Shown here: piece by piece, positions 7,657 through 16,470 of the stretch
Layout of the letters: each line of letters starts with the position of its first letter
Position numbering within the stretch: the first letter of the stretch is position 1
Source of the DNA: an uncultured Euryhalocaulis sp.
Lineage (GTDB): Bacteria > Pseudomonadota > Alphaproteobacteria > Caulobacterales > Maricaulaceae
Length of the DNA stretch: 49,446 nucleotides
Direction: 5' to 3'
Assembly: GCA_913055605.1 (NCBI GenBank)
Contig: CAJXKJ010000021.1
Location: forward strand, 1 to 49,446
The notes under the pieces: generated by a model
What the model was told of the DNA's origin: nothing
Database searches by the model: none
Seen by the model: only the letters and a program-made list of their open reading frames with translations
Position numbers and translations under genes: made by a program

Positions 7657-9051
7657 ATGCGAGTTTTTCTCGCATCCATCCCCCTGGAGGGCCGCACGGT
7701 GCGGGTCATCGGCGAAGGACATTTCGCCGAGGCCAAGCTGCGCCTGTTCCTGACCAGTCCGGCGAAGATCGTCTGGCACAAGACCGGCGACGGGCCGGTT
7801 GCGGCCGATATCGCCGCGCGGGTGACGATTTCGGACCGGCCCGAGCCGAAGAAAAAGGCGCTGCGCGAGACCGCGCTGCTGTTCGTGGCGGGCGAGCCGA
7901 GCGAGCGGATCAAGCGGCTGGCGAAGCGCTATAATGTGATGCTGAACGTCGTGGACAGCCCGGCGCAGTCCAGCTTCCAGACCCCGGCGCTGATCGACCG
8001 GGGCGGGGTGGTGGCGGCCGTGGCGACCGGCGGGGCGGCGCCGCTGCTGGCGCGCGATCTGCGCTCTGTGGTCGAGAGCGCGCTGCCGAACGGGATCGGC
8101 CTGCTGGCCGATCTGGCGCAGGACGTGCGCGCGACGGTGAAATCGGTGCTGCCGAAATTCGACGACCGCCGCCATTACTGGGCGCGCGCGCTGCGCGGCC
8201 CGGCGCGGGACCGCGCGCTGGCCGGCGACGAGGCGGGCGCGCGCCGTGCGCTGCTGAGCGAGCTGAACGGGCCGCAGGAGGCGCCGCAGGGCGTGGTGCA
8301 TCTGGTCGGCGCGGGGCCGGGCGATCCGGACCTGCTGACGCTGAAGGCGCTGCGCCTGCTGCGCGATGCGGACGTGGTGGTTCACGACCGGCTGGTGCCG
8401 GCGGCGATCCTGGACCGGGTGCGCCGCGACGCGCGCCGCATCGATGTCGGCAAGACCAAGGGCAGCCACCCCGTTCCGCAGGACGCCATCGCGGATATCC
8501 TGATCGACGAGGCGAAAGCCGGGAACCGCGTCGTGCGCCTGAAGGGCGGCGATCCGTTCGTGTTCGGGCGCGGCGGCGAGGAGCTGGAGCGGCTGCAGGA
8601 CGCCGGGATCGAGGCCTATGTCGTTCCGGGCGTTTCCGCCGCCATGGCCTGCGCGGCCGCGGCGGGCGTGCCGCTGACCCATCGCGACCATGCGCAGGCG
8701 GCGAGTTTCGTCTCCGCCGTCGTGAAGACGGGCGGGGCGCAGCCGGACTGGGCGGCGCTGGCCACGGCCAATCACACCGTGGCGGTCTATATGGGCGTCG
8801 GCGCGGCGGCGTCGGTGCGCGAAGGCCTGACGGCGGCCGGGCGCGATCCGGCGACGCCGGTGGCGGTGGTCGAGAACGGATCGCTGCCGGACGAGCGCAT
8901 CGTCGCCGGGCGGCTGTGGGACCTGGACGACCTGATCGCGCGTGAGGGCGTTTCCGGGCCGGCCATCATCCTGATCGGCGAGGCGGCGGGCCGCGCGCTG
9001 GCGCGTTTCAACCAGGAACAGGGCGAGAGCGCCCGGGAGTCTGTGGCGTGA
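7657..9051 (+). CDS. cysG: Siroheme synthase CysG (precorrin-2 dehydrogenase/ferrochelatase + uroporphyrinogen-III methyltransferase)
   Basis: 464 residues from ATG 7657, chosen because GAGAGG lies 9 bases upstream; a longer frame from 7609 adds 16 residues. Residues ~1-200 form the NAD-dependent dehydrogenase/ferrochelatase half: the Rossmann-type VIGEGHFAEAKLRL, the catalytic Asp in NVVDSPAQSSF and VATGGAAPLLARDLRS. Residues ~212-455 are the SAM-dependent methyltransferase (SUMT): VHLVGAGPGDPDLLTLKAL, VVVHDRLV, VRLKGGDPFVFGRGGEE and PGVSAAMACAAAAGVPLTHR. Together they turn uroporphyrinogen III into siroheme, the CysI cofactor. The stop overlaps the next gene (GTGA). Confidence 0.94.
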   Translation: MRVFLASIPLEGRTVRVIGEGHFAEAKLRLFLTSPAKIVWHKTGDGPVAADIAARVTISDRPEPKKKALRETALLFVAGEPSERIKRLAKRYNVMLNVVDSPAQSSFQTPALIDRGGVVAAVATGGAAPLLARDLRSVVESALPNGIGLLADLAQDVRATVKSVLPKFDDRRHYWARALRGPARDRALAGDEAGARRALLSELNGPQEAPQGVVHLVGAGPGDPDLLTLKALRLLRDADVVVHDRLVPAAILDRVRRDARRIDVGKTKGSHPVPQDAIADILIDEAKAGNRVVRLKGGDPFVFGRGGEELERLQDAGIEAYVVPGVSAAMACAAAAGVPLTHRDHAQAASFVSAVVKTGGAQPDWAALATANHTVAVYMGVGAAASVREGLTAAGRDPATPVAVVENGSLPDERIVAGRLWDLDDLIAREGVSGPAIILIGEAAGRALARFNQEQGESARESVA

Positions 9052-9341
9052 AGATGATTTCGTCGAACAAGCTGACCGACGGGCGCGTCATCTTCTGGAC
9101 GGGCGCGGGCTGGTCGGCCGACATGAAGGACGGGAAGGTCCTTGAAGACGACGCGGCGGACGCCGAACTGGAGGCCGCGCTGAAGGACGAGGCGACCGAA
9201 GTGGTCGGCCCGTATCTGATCGCGGTGGACGGACACGATCCGGCGGGGCGCGAGCGCCTGCGCGAGACGATCCGCCTGACGGGCCCGACGACGGGAAGCA
9301 CGAAATACGTCCACGGCATCAAGCCCGGGACGGAGGCCTGA
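9048..9341 (+). CDS. DUF2849 family protein
   Basis: 97 residues, MKMISSNKLTDGRVIFWTG..., a small acidic cytosolic protein. DUF2849 genes are habitually found between cysG and cysI in alphaproteobacteria, as here, which ties the protein to siroheme or sulfite reductase function; no biochemical role is known to me. The segment VGPYLIAVDGHDPAGRERLRETIRLTGPT is its most regular part. There are no Cys residues or membrane segments. GTG 9048 overlaps the cysG stop; ATG 9054 is an alternative start. It ends 2 bases before cysI. Confidence 0.85.
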   Translation: MKMISSNKLTDGRVIFWTGAGWSADMKDGKVLEDDAADAELEAALKDEATEVVGPYLIAVDGHDPAGRERLRETIRLTGPTTGSTKYVHGIKPGTEA

Positions 9342-9343
9342 GC

Positions 9344-10987
9344 ATGTATCAGTACGACGAATACGACGCGACGCTGGTCCGCGAACGGGTCGAGCAGTTC
9401 CGCCACCAGGTGGACCGCCGCCTGACCGGACGGCTGACCGAGGACCAGTTCAAGCCGCTGCGCCTGATGAACGGGGTCTATCTGCAGCTGCACGCATACA
9501 TGCTGCGCGTGGCCATTCCCTATGGCGTGCTGAGCGGCAAGCAGATGCGCACGCTGGGCCATATCGCCAGGCGCTATGACCGCAATTACGGCCATTTCAC
9601 CACGCGCCAGAACATCCAGTACAACTGGCCGGCGCTGGTCGATATTCCGGACATTCTGGGTCAGCTGGCGGACGTGGAGATGCACGCCATCCAGACGTCC
9701 GGCAACTGCATCCGCAACGTCACCTCCGACCCCTATGCGGGCGCCGCGGCCGACGAGATCGAGGATCCGCGCCCCTGGTGCGAGATCATCCGGCAGTGGT
9801 CGACCTTCCACCCGGAATTCTCGTTCCTGCCGCGCAAGTTCAAGATCGCGGTAACCGGCGCGGCCGAGGACCGCGCGGCGATCCGTGCGCACGATATCGG
9901 CCTGAAGGTGGTGAAGAACGACGCGGGCGAGACCGGATTCGCCGTGTTCCCCGGCGGCGGCCAGGGCCGCACGCCGCGCATCGCGCCGCTGATCCGCGAA
10001 TTCCTGCCGGTGCAGGAGCTGCTGGCGTATCTGACCGCGATCCTGCGCGTCTACAATCTGCATGGCCGACGCGACAACATGTACAAGGCGCGCATCAAGA
10101 TCCTGGTCGAGAGCCTGGGCGCCGACGAGTTCCGCCGCCAGGTCGAAGAGGAATACGAGAAGATCGCCGCCGACGGGTCGCTGGCCCTGCCGGACGAGGA
10201 GATCGAGCGCATCCGCGGCTTTTTCCCGCCGCCGCCGCAGGCCGAGAGCGCCGAGCCGGTCCAGTTTTCCGATGACGCGGACTTCGCGCTGTGGCGCAAG
10301 CACAATGTGCGGCCGCACAAGGTCGCGGGGCTGAAGAGCGTGGTGATCTCCCTGAAGCCGATCGGCGGCACGCCGGGCGACGCGACCTCCGAACAGATGG
10401 AGGCGGTCGCGGACCTGGCCGAGCAATACGGGTTCGACGAAGTGCGCGTGACGATGGAGCAGAATTTGATCCTGCCCCATGTGCGCGAGGCCGACCTGGA
10501 GGCGGTGTGGCGCGCGCTGGCCGATATCGGCTTCGCGACGCCGAACGCCTATACCGCGACGGACATCGTGGCGTGCCCGGGGCTGGACTATTGCAGCCTG
10601 GCCAATGCGCGCTCGATCCCGATCTCGCAGGAAATCTCCACCCGCCTGGACAAGAGCGGGCTGATCGAGGACGTCGGCGACGTCACGATCAAGATTTCCG
10701 GCTGCATCAATGCGTGCGGCCATCACCACATCGCGCATATCGGCGTTCTGGGCGTCGATAAGAAGGGCGAGGAATTCTATCAGATCACGCTCGGCGGTTC
10801 GCATTCGGACGACGCCGACATTGGCTCCATCGTCGGCAAGGGTCTGCCCGGCGAGGACGTGCCCGCGGCGATCGAACGGATCCTGCGCGCCTATCTGGCC
10901 ACGCGGTCGGACGGCGAGCGGTTCCTGGACACGCTGCGCCGCGTCGGCGAGGAGCCGTTCAAGGAGGCGATCTATGAGGCTGCTTGA
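9344..10987 (+). CDS. cysI: Assimilatory sulfite reductase hemoprotein CysI (siroheme/4Fe-4S)
   Basis: 547 residues with the duplicated ferredoxin-like plus siroheme-binding layout of nitrite/sulfite reductases. The cluster/siroheme cysteines are C411 and C417 (ACPGLDYCSLAN) and C454 and C458 (GCINACGHHHIAHIGVLG), the expected C-X5-C ... C-X3-C. Siroheme-contacting arginines are expected in HFTTRQNIQYNW and NCIRNVTSDPYAG. It reduces sulfite to sulfide with six electrons. No cysJ flavoprotein lies in the operon; a ferredoxin-NADP reductase gene does, so electrons are likely delivered by ferredoxin. The siroheme comes from CysG. The 3' end overlaps the next start by 14 bases. Confidence 0.93.
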   Translation: MYQYDEYDATLVRERVEQFRHQVDRRLTGRLTEDQFKPLRLMNGVYLQLHAYMLRVAIPYGVLSGKQMRTLGHIARRYDRNYGHFTTRQNIQYNWPALVDIPDILGQLADVEMHAIQTSGNCIRNVTSDPYAGAAADEIEDPRPWCEIIRQWSTFHPEFSFLPRKFKIAVTGAAEDRAAIRAHDIGLKVVKNDAGETGFAVFPGGGQGRTPRIAPLIREFLPVQELLAYLTAILRVYNLHGRRDNMYKARIKILVESLGADEFRRQVEEEYEKIAADGSLALPDEEIERIRGFFPPPPQAESAEPVQFSDDADFALWRKHNVRPHKVAGLKSVVISLKPIGGTPGDATSEQMEAVADLAEQYGFDEVRVTMEQNLILPHVREADLEAVWRALADIGFATPNAYTATDIVACPGLDYCSLANARSIPISQEISTRLDKSGLIEDVGDVTIKISGCINACGHHHIAHIGVLGVDKKGEEFYQITLGGSHSDDADIGSIVGKGLPGEDVPAAIERILRAYLATRSDGERFLDTLRRVGEEPFKEAIYEAA

Positions 10988-12122
10988 GAATGGCGGCGAT
11001 CCGGCGACGCCGCTGGAAAGCCTGGCCGGCACCAATCAGAGCGACGTCGTGGTGGAAATGCCCGGCGACACGCCGTTCGAAACCGCGGCGGACATCGCCG
11101 CGCGCGCCTCGCGCATCGACATCCGCTTCCCGAAATTCCGGGACGGCCGGGGCTTTTCGCTGGGCGCGATGCTGCGCGAGCGGGCCGGCTTCACCGGCGA
11201 GATGCGCGCGGTGGGCGACGTACTGCCCGATCAGGTCTTCTTCCTGAAGCGGGTCGGGTTCGACGCGGTGGCGCCGGAAGCCGACATCAATGACGAGGAA
11301 TGGTCGCAGGCGGTGAACGCGTTCACCGTCGTCTACCAGCCCGCGGCGGACGGCGAGGAGACGGCGATCCGGAAACGGACCGCGCCCCATGGCGACCAGG
11401 ACCGGGAGGTTCAGGACCGCCTAAAAAAGCTGAATGAGCGGTACCGCGGCGCCTCCGCTCAGGACATCATCAAGGCCGCATGGACCGAGCTGTTTCCGGG
11501 CCGTCTGGCCGTCATGTCGTCCTTCGGGGCGGAGGCGGCGGTGAGCCTGCATCTGGCCGCGTCAGTCGACCCGAATATCCCGGTCCTGTTCCTGGATACC
11601 GAGCGGCACTTCGCCCAGACGGAGCAGTACCGCCAGACGCTGACCGACAAGCTCGGCCTGAAAGACGTGCGGATCATCAAGCCGGACGCCGAGGAAGCCG
11701 CGGAGGAAGACGCCAAGGGCGATCTGTGGCGGACCGATCCGGACGCGTGCTGCGCCCTGCGCAAGGTGCGGCCGCTGGCCTATGCGCTGGACGGCTATGA
11801 CGCGCTGATCACGGGCCGCAAGCGGTTCCAGGCCTCCACGCGGATGCGCCTGCCGATCTTCGAGTATCTGGACGGCCGCTATCGGGTGAACCCGATGGCC
11901 GACTGGGCGCCGGAGCAGGTGCAGGCCTATTTCAAGGAGCACGACCTGCCCACGCACCCGCTGGTCGATCTGGGATACAACTCCATCGGCTGCTGGCCGT
12001 GCACCCAGCCGTCGAGCGACGGCGGCGTGCGCTCCGGCCGCTGGGCCGGACGCGACAAGACCGAGTGCGGCATCCACTTCTCGTTCGGCGACGCGCCGGG
12101 CAAGGTGCGCCGGGCCGGCTAG
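10974..12122 (+). CDS. cysH: DUF934-CysH fusion: (phospho)adenylyl-sulfate reductase
   Basis: 382 residues from ATG 10974, preceded by AAGGAGG and lying inside the end of cysI. Residues ~15-125 are a DUF934 domain (FPKFRDGRGFSLGAMLRERAGFTGEMRAVGDVLPDQVFFLKR...DINDEEW), usually a separate small gene beside cysI. Residues ~150-372 are CysH: VMSSFGAEAAVSLHL, LFLDTERHFAQT, and GRKRFQASTR. The catalytic cysteine is C365 in ECGIHF. C259-C260 and C340-X2-C343 form the CC...CxxC set that binds a 4Fe-4S cluster in APS-type reductases, so APS is the likelier substrate. The product is sulfite, used by CysI. The fusion is continuous with no internal stop. Confidence 0.9.
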   Translation: MRLLENGGDPATPLESLAGTNQSDVVVEMPGDTPFETAADIAARASRIDIRFPKFRDGRGFSLGAMLRERAGFTGEMRAVGDVLPDQVFFLKRVGFDAVAPEADINDEEWSQAVNAFTVVYQPAADGEETAIRKRTAPHGDQDREVQDRLKKLNERYRGASAQDIIKAAWTELFPGRLAVMSSFGAEAAVSLHLAASVDPNIPVLFLDTERHFAQTEQYRQTLTDKLGLKDVRIIKPDAEEAAEEDAKGDLWRTDPDACCALRKVRPLAYALDGYDALITGRKRFQASTRMRLPIFEYLDGRYRVNPMADWAPEQVQAYFKEHDLPTHPLVDLGYNSIGCWPCTQPSSDGGVRSGRWAGRDKTECGIHFSFGDAPGKVRRAG

Positions 12123-12162
12123 GGCGCCTGCGGCGATACAAGAAAAAGACGGAAACGAACCC

Positions 12163-13188
12163 ATGGCCGTGCGCGAAAGCGTCATCGACCTCATCGGAAA
12201 CACGCCGCTGATCCGCCTGCGCCGCGCGTCGGAGGAGACCGGCTGCGAGATTCTGGGCAAGGCGGAATTCATGAACCCCGGCGGATCGGTGAAGGACCGC
12301 GCCGCGCTGGGCCTGATCCGCGACGCCGAGGCGCGCGGGGCGCTGAAGCCCGGCGGGGCGGTGGTCGAGGGCACGGCCGGCAATACCGGGATCGGCCTGG
12401 CGCTGGTCGGCGGGGCGCTGGGATACGAGGTCTTCATCGTGATGCCGCGCACCCAGAGCGAGGAGAAGAAGCAGACGCTTCGGTCGCTCGGCGCGCGGCT
12501 GATCGAGGTGGATGCGGCGCCGTTCTCCAGCCAGAACCATTTCGTGCATTATTCCCGCCGGCTGGCCGAGCATCTGAACGAGACGCGCCCGAGCGGCGCG
12601 TTCTGGGCGAACCAGTTCGACAACACCGCCAATCGCGACGCGCACATAAACACGACGGCCCCGGAAATCTGGGAGCAGACGGACCGGAAGCTGGACGGCT
12701 TTATCTGCGCGGTCGGCACGGGCGGCACGCTGACCGGCGTGGCGACGGGCCTGCGCCGGAAGAAGGCGGACATCGCCATCGGCGTGGCCGATCCCGCGGG
12801 CGCGGCGCTGTATTCCTATTTCACGACGGGCGAGCTGAAGGGCGAGGGAAGCTCCATCACCGAAGGCATCGGGGTGGGGCGGATCACCGGCAATCTGGAG
12901 GGTCTGACCGTCGATTACGCCTGCCGGATCGAGGATGCGGAGTTCCTGCCCATCCTGTTCGATCTGGTGCAGGAAGAGGGCCTGTCCCTGGGCGGGTCGT
13001 CCGGCGTGAACATCGCCGGGGCGATCCGCCTGGCGAAGCAGCTGGGCCCCGGCCACACCATCGTGACCGTGCTGTGCGATTCCGGCGCGCGATACGCCGG
13101 GCGCCTGTACGACGCCGCGTTTTTGTCCGGGAAGGGGCTGCCGACGCCGCCCTGGACCACCGAGCCGGTTCCCCGGCTGGAAAGCTGA
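12163..13188 (+). CDS. cysK: Cysteine synthase A (O-acetylserine sulfhydrylase)
   Basis: 341 residues of the PLP fold-type II family. Start VRESVIDLIGNTPLIRL; the PLP lysine is in NPGGSVKDRAAL (near residue 45); EGTAGNTGIGLA is the substrate-binding Asn loop; AVGTGGTLTGVATGLR is the phosphate-binding glycine loop; GSSGVNIAGAIRLAK closes the active site. It joins sulfide to O-acetylserine. The length is ~30 residues more than E. coli CysK, with an insertion around EQTDRK and an extended C-terminus typical of an alphaproteobacterial subtype. It follows cysH by 40 bases and so completes the sulfate-to-cysteine route. Confidence 0.93.
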   Translation: MAVRESVIDLIGNTPLIRLRRASEETGCEILGKAEFMNPGGSVKDRAALGLIRDAEARGALKPGGAVVEGTAGNTGIGLALVGGALGYEVFIVMPRTQSEEKKQTLRSLGARLIEVDAAPFSSQNHFVHYSRRLAEHLNETRPSGAFWANQFDNTANRDAHINTTAPEIWEQTDRKLDGFICAVGTGGTLTGVATGLRRKKADIAIGVADPAGAALYSYFTTGELKGEGSSITEGIGVGRITGNLEGLTVDYACRIEDAEFLPILFDLVQEEGLSLGGSSGVNIAGAIRLAKQLGPGHTIVTVLCDSGARYAGRLYDAAFLSGKGLPTPPWTTEPVPRLES

Positions 13189-13243
13189 GCCTTTCCGATA
13201 CCCCGCCGAGCCCCGGCGAAACCGAACACCGAAGGACGACACC

Positions 13244-14053
13244 GTGTCTGAAGCAGCCCAAGCCTCCGCCGCACCCGCCAAGCCGAAGCCCTTCTTCGAG
13301 CTGAACGTCGTGCAGGTCCGCCACTGGAACGACAATCTGTTCTCGTTCCGTCTGGAGCGCCCGGAAAGCTTCCGCTTCCGCTCCGGCGAATTCGTGATGA
13401 TCGGCCTCGAGGTCGACGGCAAGCCGCTGGTGCGCGCCTATTCGGTCGTCAGCCCGTTCTGGGAAGAGGAACTGGAATTCTATTCCATCATCGCGCCGGA
13501 CGGGAAACTGACGCCGCGCCTGAAGAAGATTCAGGAGGGCGACACGGTGCTGATGGGCAAGAAGCCGACCGGGACGCTGGTTCTGGACGCGCTGGCGCCG
13601 GGGCGGAACCTGTACATGCTGTCCACCGGCACCGGCGTGGCGCCGTTCGCCAGCCTGATCCGCGATCCCGAGACCTATGAGAAGTTCGAGAAGGTGGTGC
13701 TGACCCATACCTGCCGCACCAACGCCGAGCTGGCCTATGGGCAGGACGTGGTGAAGCGGACGCTGGAAGACCCGCTGATCGGGGAAGAGGCGCAGGAAAA
13801 GCTGATCCACTTCCAGTCGGTCACGCAGGAAGAGGGCGAGCACAAGGGCCGCATCACGACGCTGATCGAGAACGGCGAGCTGTTCCGCGCCATCGGCGTG
13901 GACGAGTTCCACCCCGAGCAGGACCGCATCATGATCTGCGGGTCCGAATACATGCTGAAGGACCTGAAGGAGATGGCGGAGTCGCGCGGCTTCATCGAAG
14001 GCTCCAACGCCGCGCCGGGCCAGTTCGTGATCGAGAAGGCGTTCGTCGGCTAG
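13244..14053 (+). CDS. fpr: Ferredoxin-NADP(+) reductase
   Basis: 269 residues. FAD-binding RAYSVVSP (residues ~64-71), the NADP-binding turn STGTGVAPFASLIRD, LTHTCRTNAELAYG, and the C-terminal ICGSEYMLKDLKEMAESRGF are standard for bacterial plant-type FNRs; it ends FVIEKAFVG without a C-terminal Tyr. The enzyme moves electrons between NADPH and ferredoxin or flavodoxin. Position 55 bases after cysK, and the absence of cysJ, suggest that it supplies electrons to CysI, but FNRs also serve oxidative-stress and other pathways. Confidence 0.92.
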   Translation: MSEAAQASAAPAKPKPFFELNVVQVRHWNDNLFSFRLERPESFRFRSGEFVMIGLEVDGKPLVRAYSVVSPFWEEELEFYSIIAPDGKLTPRLKKIQEGDTVLMGKKPTGTLVLDALAPGRNLYMLSTGTGVAPFASLIRDPETYEKFEKVVLTHTCRTNAELAYGQDVVKRTLEDPLIGEEAQEKLIHFQSVTQEEGEHKGRITTLIENGELFRAIGVDEFHPEQDRIMICGSEYMLKDLKEMAESRGFIEGSNAAPGQFVIEKAFVG

Positions 14054-14254
14054 GGGCTTTCGCGTCCAAGACGCGCCGGCTCCCGGACGGCCGCAGGCCG
14101 ATCCGGGATCCAAGGGCGCAGGCCCAGCAAAACGCGGGACGAGCCCGCGATGGGGCGCTCGTGTCCCGGCGGTGCTCTTTCGGGCGCACGCCGTGGAATT
14201 TCGATGCAGCGCCCCTGGGTCCCGGGTTCGCGCTTTGCGCGCCCCAGGAACCGA
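14054..14254. repeat. Hairpin-rich intergenic spacer, candidate dispersed repeat
   Basis: This 201-base gap separates the convergent fpr and hemB genes. It contains TCCCGGA-CGGCC-GCA-GGCCG-A-TCCGGGA (14081-14108), a near-perfect 12-bp stem with one bulge, and a second foldback, CCTGGG (14214-14219) with CCCAGG (14243-14248), enclosing CGCGC-TTT-GCGCG. GGGTCCCGGGTTCGCGC-type strings of this sort often recur between alphaproteobacterial genes. No U-tract terminator is obvious. Whether it recurs elsewhere in the genome cannot be told from one copy. Confidence 0.5.
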
Positions 14255-15244
14255 CTACTGGGCCAGCAGCTTCGCGGCTTCCGGGGCGAAATAGGTGATG
14301 ACGCCGGAGGCGCCGGCGCGTTTGAAGGCGGTCAGGGATTCGATGATGGCGCGGTCGCGGTCGAGCCAGCCGTTCTGGGCGGCGGCGGCGATCATCGCGT
14401 ACTCGCCGGAGACCTGAAAGGCGAAGGTGGGCACGCCGAACTCGGCGCGCACGGCCGCGACGATGTCCAGATAGGGCATGCCGGGCTTCACCATGACCAT
14501 GTCGGCGCCTTCCTCCAGGTCCAGCTCCACCTCGCGCAGGGCTTCCTCCACCGATCCGGCGTAGTCCATCTGATAGGTGCGCTTGTCGCCCTGCAGGGCG
14601 GTGGCGGTGCCGATGGCGTCGCGATAGGGGCCGTAGAAGGCGCTGGCGTATTTGGCGGCGTAGGACAACAGCAGCGTGTCGGTGTGGCCGGAATCCTCCA
14701 GCGCGTCGCGGATGGCGCCGATTCGGCCGTCCATCATCTCGCTGGGGGCGATCACGTCCGCGCCGGCGTCCACGAGAAGGAGCGCCTGTTTGACCAGAAG
14801 GTCGAGCGTTTCGTCGTTCAGGATGACGCCGTCTTCGAGAAGCCCGTCATGGCCGTGATCGGTGAAGGGGTCGAGCGCGACGTCCACGATCACGCCGACC
14901 TCCGGCGCGGCGGCCTTGATGGCGCGCACCGTTTCGGGGACGAGCCCTGCGGCGTTCAGGCACTCGCTGCCCCCGGCGTCTTTTTTCGCGGGGTCGATAT
15001 GGGGGAAGAGGGCGAGCGCGGGGATGCCCAGATCGCGCGCCTGCACGGCGGCCTTGGCGGCCTCCGCCGGGGACAGGCGGTCGACGCCGGGCATGGAGGG
15101 CACGGCCTCCCTGGCCTTGCCGGAATCGCTGATGACCAGCGCCCAGATCAGATCGTCGGACGACAGCGCGTGTTCGCGCGCCAGACGGCGCGACCAGTCG
15201 GCCTGACGCACGCGGCGCATACGGGTGGACGGGAAAGCCGGCAC
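14255..15244 (-). CDS. hemB: Porphobilinogen synthase (delta-aminolevulinate dehydratase)
   Basis: 329 residues. The enzyme condenses two 5-aminolevulinates to porphobilinogen. Both Schiff-base lysine regions are present: LLSYAAKYASAFYGPYRDA and MVMVKPGMPYLDIV. The metal-loop region reads DVALDPFTDHGHDG and lacks the three-cysteine zinc site, so this is the Mg-type enzyme. The N-terminus, STRMRRVRQADWSRRLARE, is the usual RxRRxR arm of the octamer. It is divergent from the HIBCH-type gene. HemA, which makes its substrate, is encoded 3 kb away. Confidence 0.94.
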   Translation of the reverse strand: MPAFPSTRMRRVRQADWSRRLAREHALSSDDLIWALVISDSGKAREAVPSMPGVDRLSPAEAAKAAVQARDLGIPALALFPHIDPAKKDAGGSECLNAAGLVPETVRAIKAAAPEVGVIVDVALDPFTDHGHDGLLEDGVILNDETLDLLVKQALLLVDAGADVIAPSEMMDGRIGAIRDALEDSGHTDTLLLSYAAKYASAFYGPYRDAIGTATALQGDKRTYQMDYAGSVEEALREVELDLEEGADMVMVKPGMPYLDIVAAVRAEFGVPTFAFQVSGEYAMIAAAAQNGWLDRDRAIIESLTAFKRAGASGVITYFAPEAAKLLAQ

Positions 15245-15336
15245 GGAAACTCCTTCACGGCGCGCATTGCTTATGGCCGCGGGGGTTGCTTACGTCCGCC
15301 CCGCCGAACGGCGCAAGAGCAGATATAGGACGAGGC

Positions 15337-16392
15337 ATGGAGGATCGCGACCTGATCGCGGAGGTGCGCGGGCGCGCCGGGCGGATCACGCTGAACCGGC
15401 CGAAGGCGCTGAACGCGCTGACGCGGGAGATGACGCTGGACATGACCCGGGCGCTGCTGGCCTGGCGGGACGACCCGGCGGTGCAGTGCGTGGTGGTCGA
15501 CGGCGCCGGGGACCGGGCGTTCTGCGCCGGCGGCGATCTGCGCGCGCTGTATGCGCAGGGGCGGGGCGGGGAGCCGGAGGAAGCCGAGCAGTTTTTCCGC
15601 GACGAATACAGGCTGAACCATCTGATCCGCACCTATCCCAAACCCTATATCGCGCTGATCGGCGGGGTGGTGATGGGCGGCGGGGTCGGGATTTCGGTGC
15701 ATGGCAGCCACCGGATCGCGGCGGAGGACACGCTGCTGGCCATGCCGGAATGCGCGATCGGCCTGTTTCCCGACGTGGGCGCGACCTGGCTGCTGCCGCG
15801 CCTGCCGCACCGGGCGGGATACTGGCTGGGCCTGGCCGGGGCGCGCATCCATGCCGGGACGGCCTGCGCGCTGGGCATCGCGACGCATTACGCGCCGAAC
15901 GGGTTTTCCGACCTGATCGCGGCGCTGGAGCATGGGGCGTCCGGCGTTTCGGAGGTGGTGGAGGCGCTGACCGGGCCGCCGCCGGCCGATCCGACCGCCA
16001 GCCGGTACGGCCTGACCGAGACGGCGTTCGCGGCGGACAGCGTGGAGGGCGTGCTGGCGGCGCTGGATTCCGAGGGATCGGACTGGGCGCAGGACCAGGC
16101 CAAGGCGATCCGCCAGGGCTCGCCCACCAGCCTGAAAATGACGTTCGCGGCGCTGCGCCGCGGGGCGGACATGCCGTTCGCCAACGCCATGCGCAAGGAG
16201 ATGCGGATGGCGGCGCACTGTCTGGAAGGACACGACTTCTATGAGGGCGTGCGCGCCCAGATCATCGACAAGGACCGGCAGCCGAAATGGTCGCCCGCGA
16301 CGCTGGATGCGGTGAGCGAGGAGGCCGTCGCGGCGCATTTCGAGCCGCTGCCGGAGGGGCGGGAGCTGGATTTCATCGCCAATACAAGGTGA
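15337..16392 (+). CDS. Enoyl-CoA hydratase/isomerase family, 3-hydroxyisobutyryl-CoA hydrolase type
   Basis: 351 residues from ATG 15337 (GGACGAGGC precedes it). Crotonase-fold signatures: ITLNRPKALNALTREM, the CoA-binding FCAGGDLRALY, IGGVVMGGGVGISVHGSHRIA, and PECAIGLFPDVGATWLLPRL, whose GLFPDVG block is characteristic of HIBCH. The ~350-residue length with a helical C-terminal half also fits HIBCH rather than the ~260-residue hydratases. It would release 3-hydroxyisobutyrate from its CoA ester in valine degradation. No other valine-pathway gene adjoins it, so the substrate is by family only. Confidence 0.85.
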   Translation: MEDRDLIAEVRGRAGRITLNRPKALNALTREMTLDMTRALLAWRDDPAVQCVVVDGAGDRAFCAGGDLRALYAQGRGGEPEEAEQFFRDEYRLNHLIRTYPKPYIALIGGVVMGGGVGISVHGSHRIAAEDTLLAMPECAIGLFPDVGATWLLPRLPHRAGYWLGLAGARIHAGTACALGIATHYAPNGFSDLIAALEHGASGVSEVVEALTGPPPADPTASRYGLTETAFAADSVEGVLAALDSEGSDWAQDQAKAIRQGSPTSLKMTFAALRRGADMPFANAMRKEMRMAAHCLEGHDFYEGVRAQIIDKDRQPKWSPATLDAVSEEAVAAHFEPLPEGRELDFIANTR

Positions 16393-16470
16393 TCGGCATA
16401 AAGAATTTTTACAGGAATACCCGCTAGAACGGTCGCAACAGTCAAAACGACAAGATTCAGGGGTGTTTCG

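Noticed and set aside
10710-10973. Longer start for the DUF934-CysH gene inside cysI
   Set aside because: The extension is Arg-rich cysI out-of-frame sequence; AAGGAGG points to ATG 10974.
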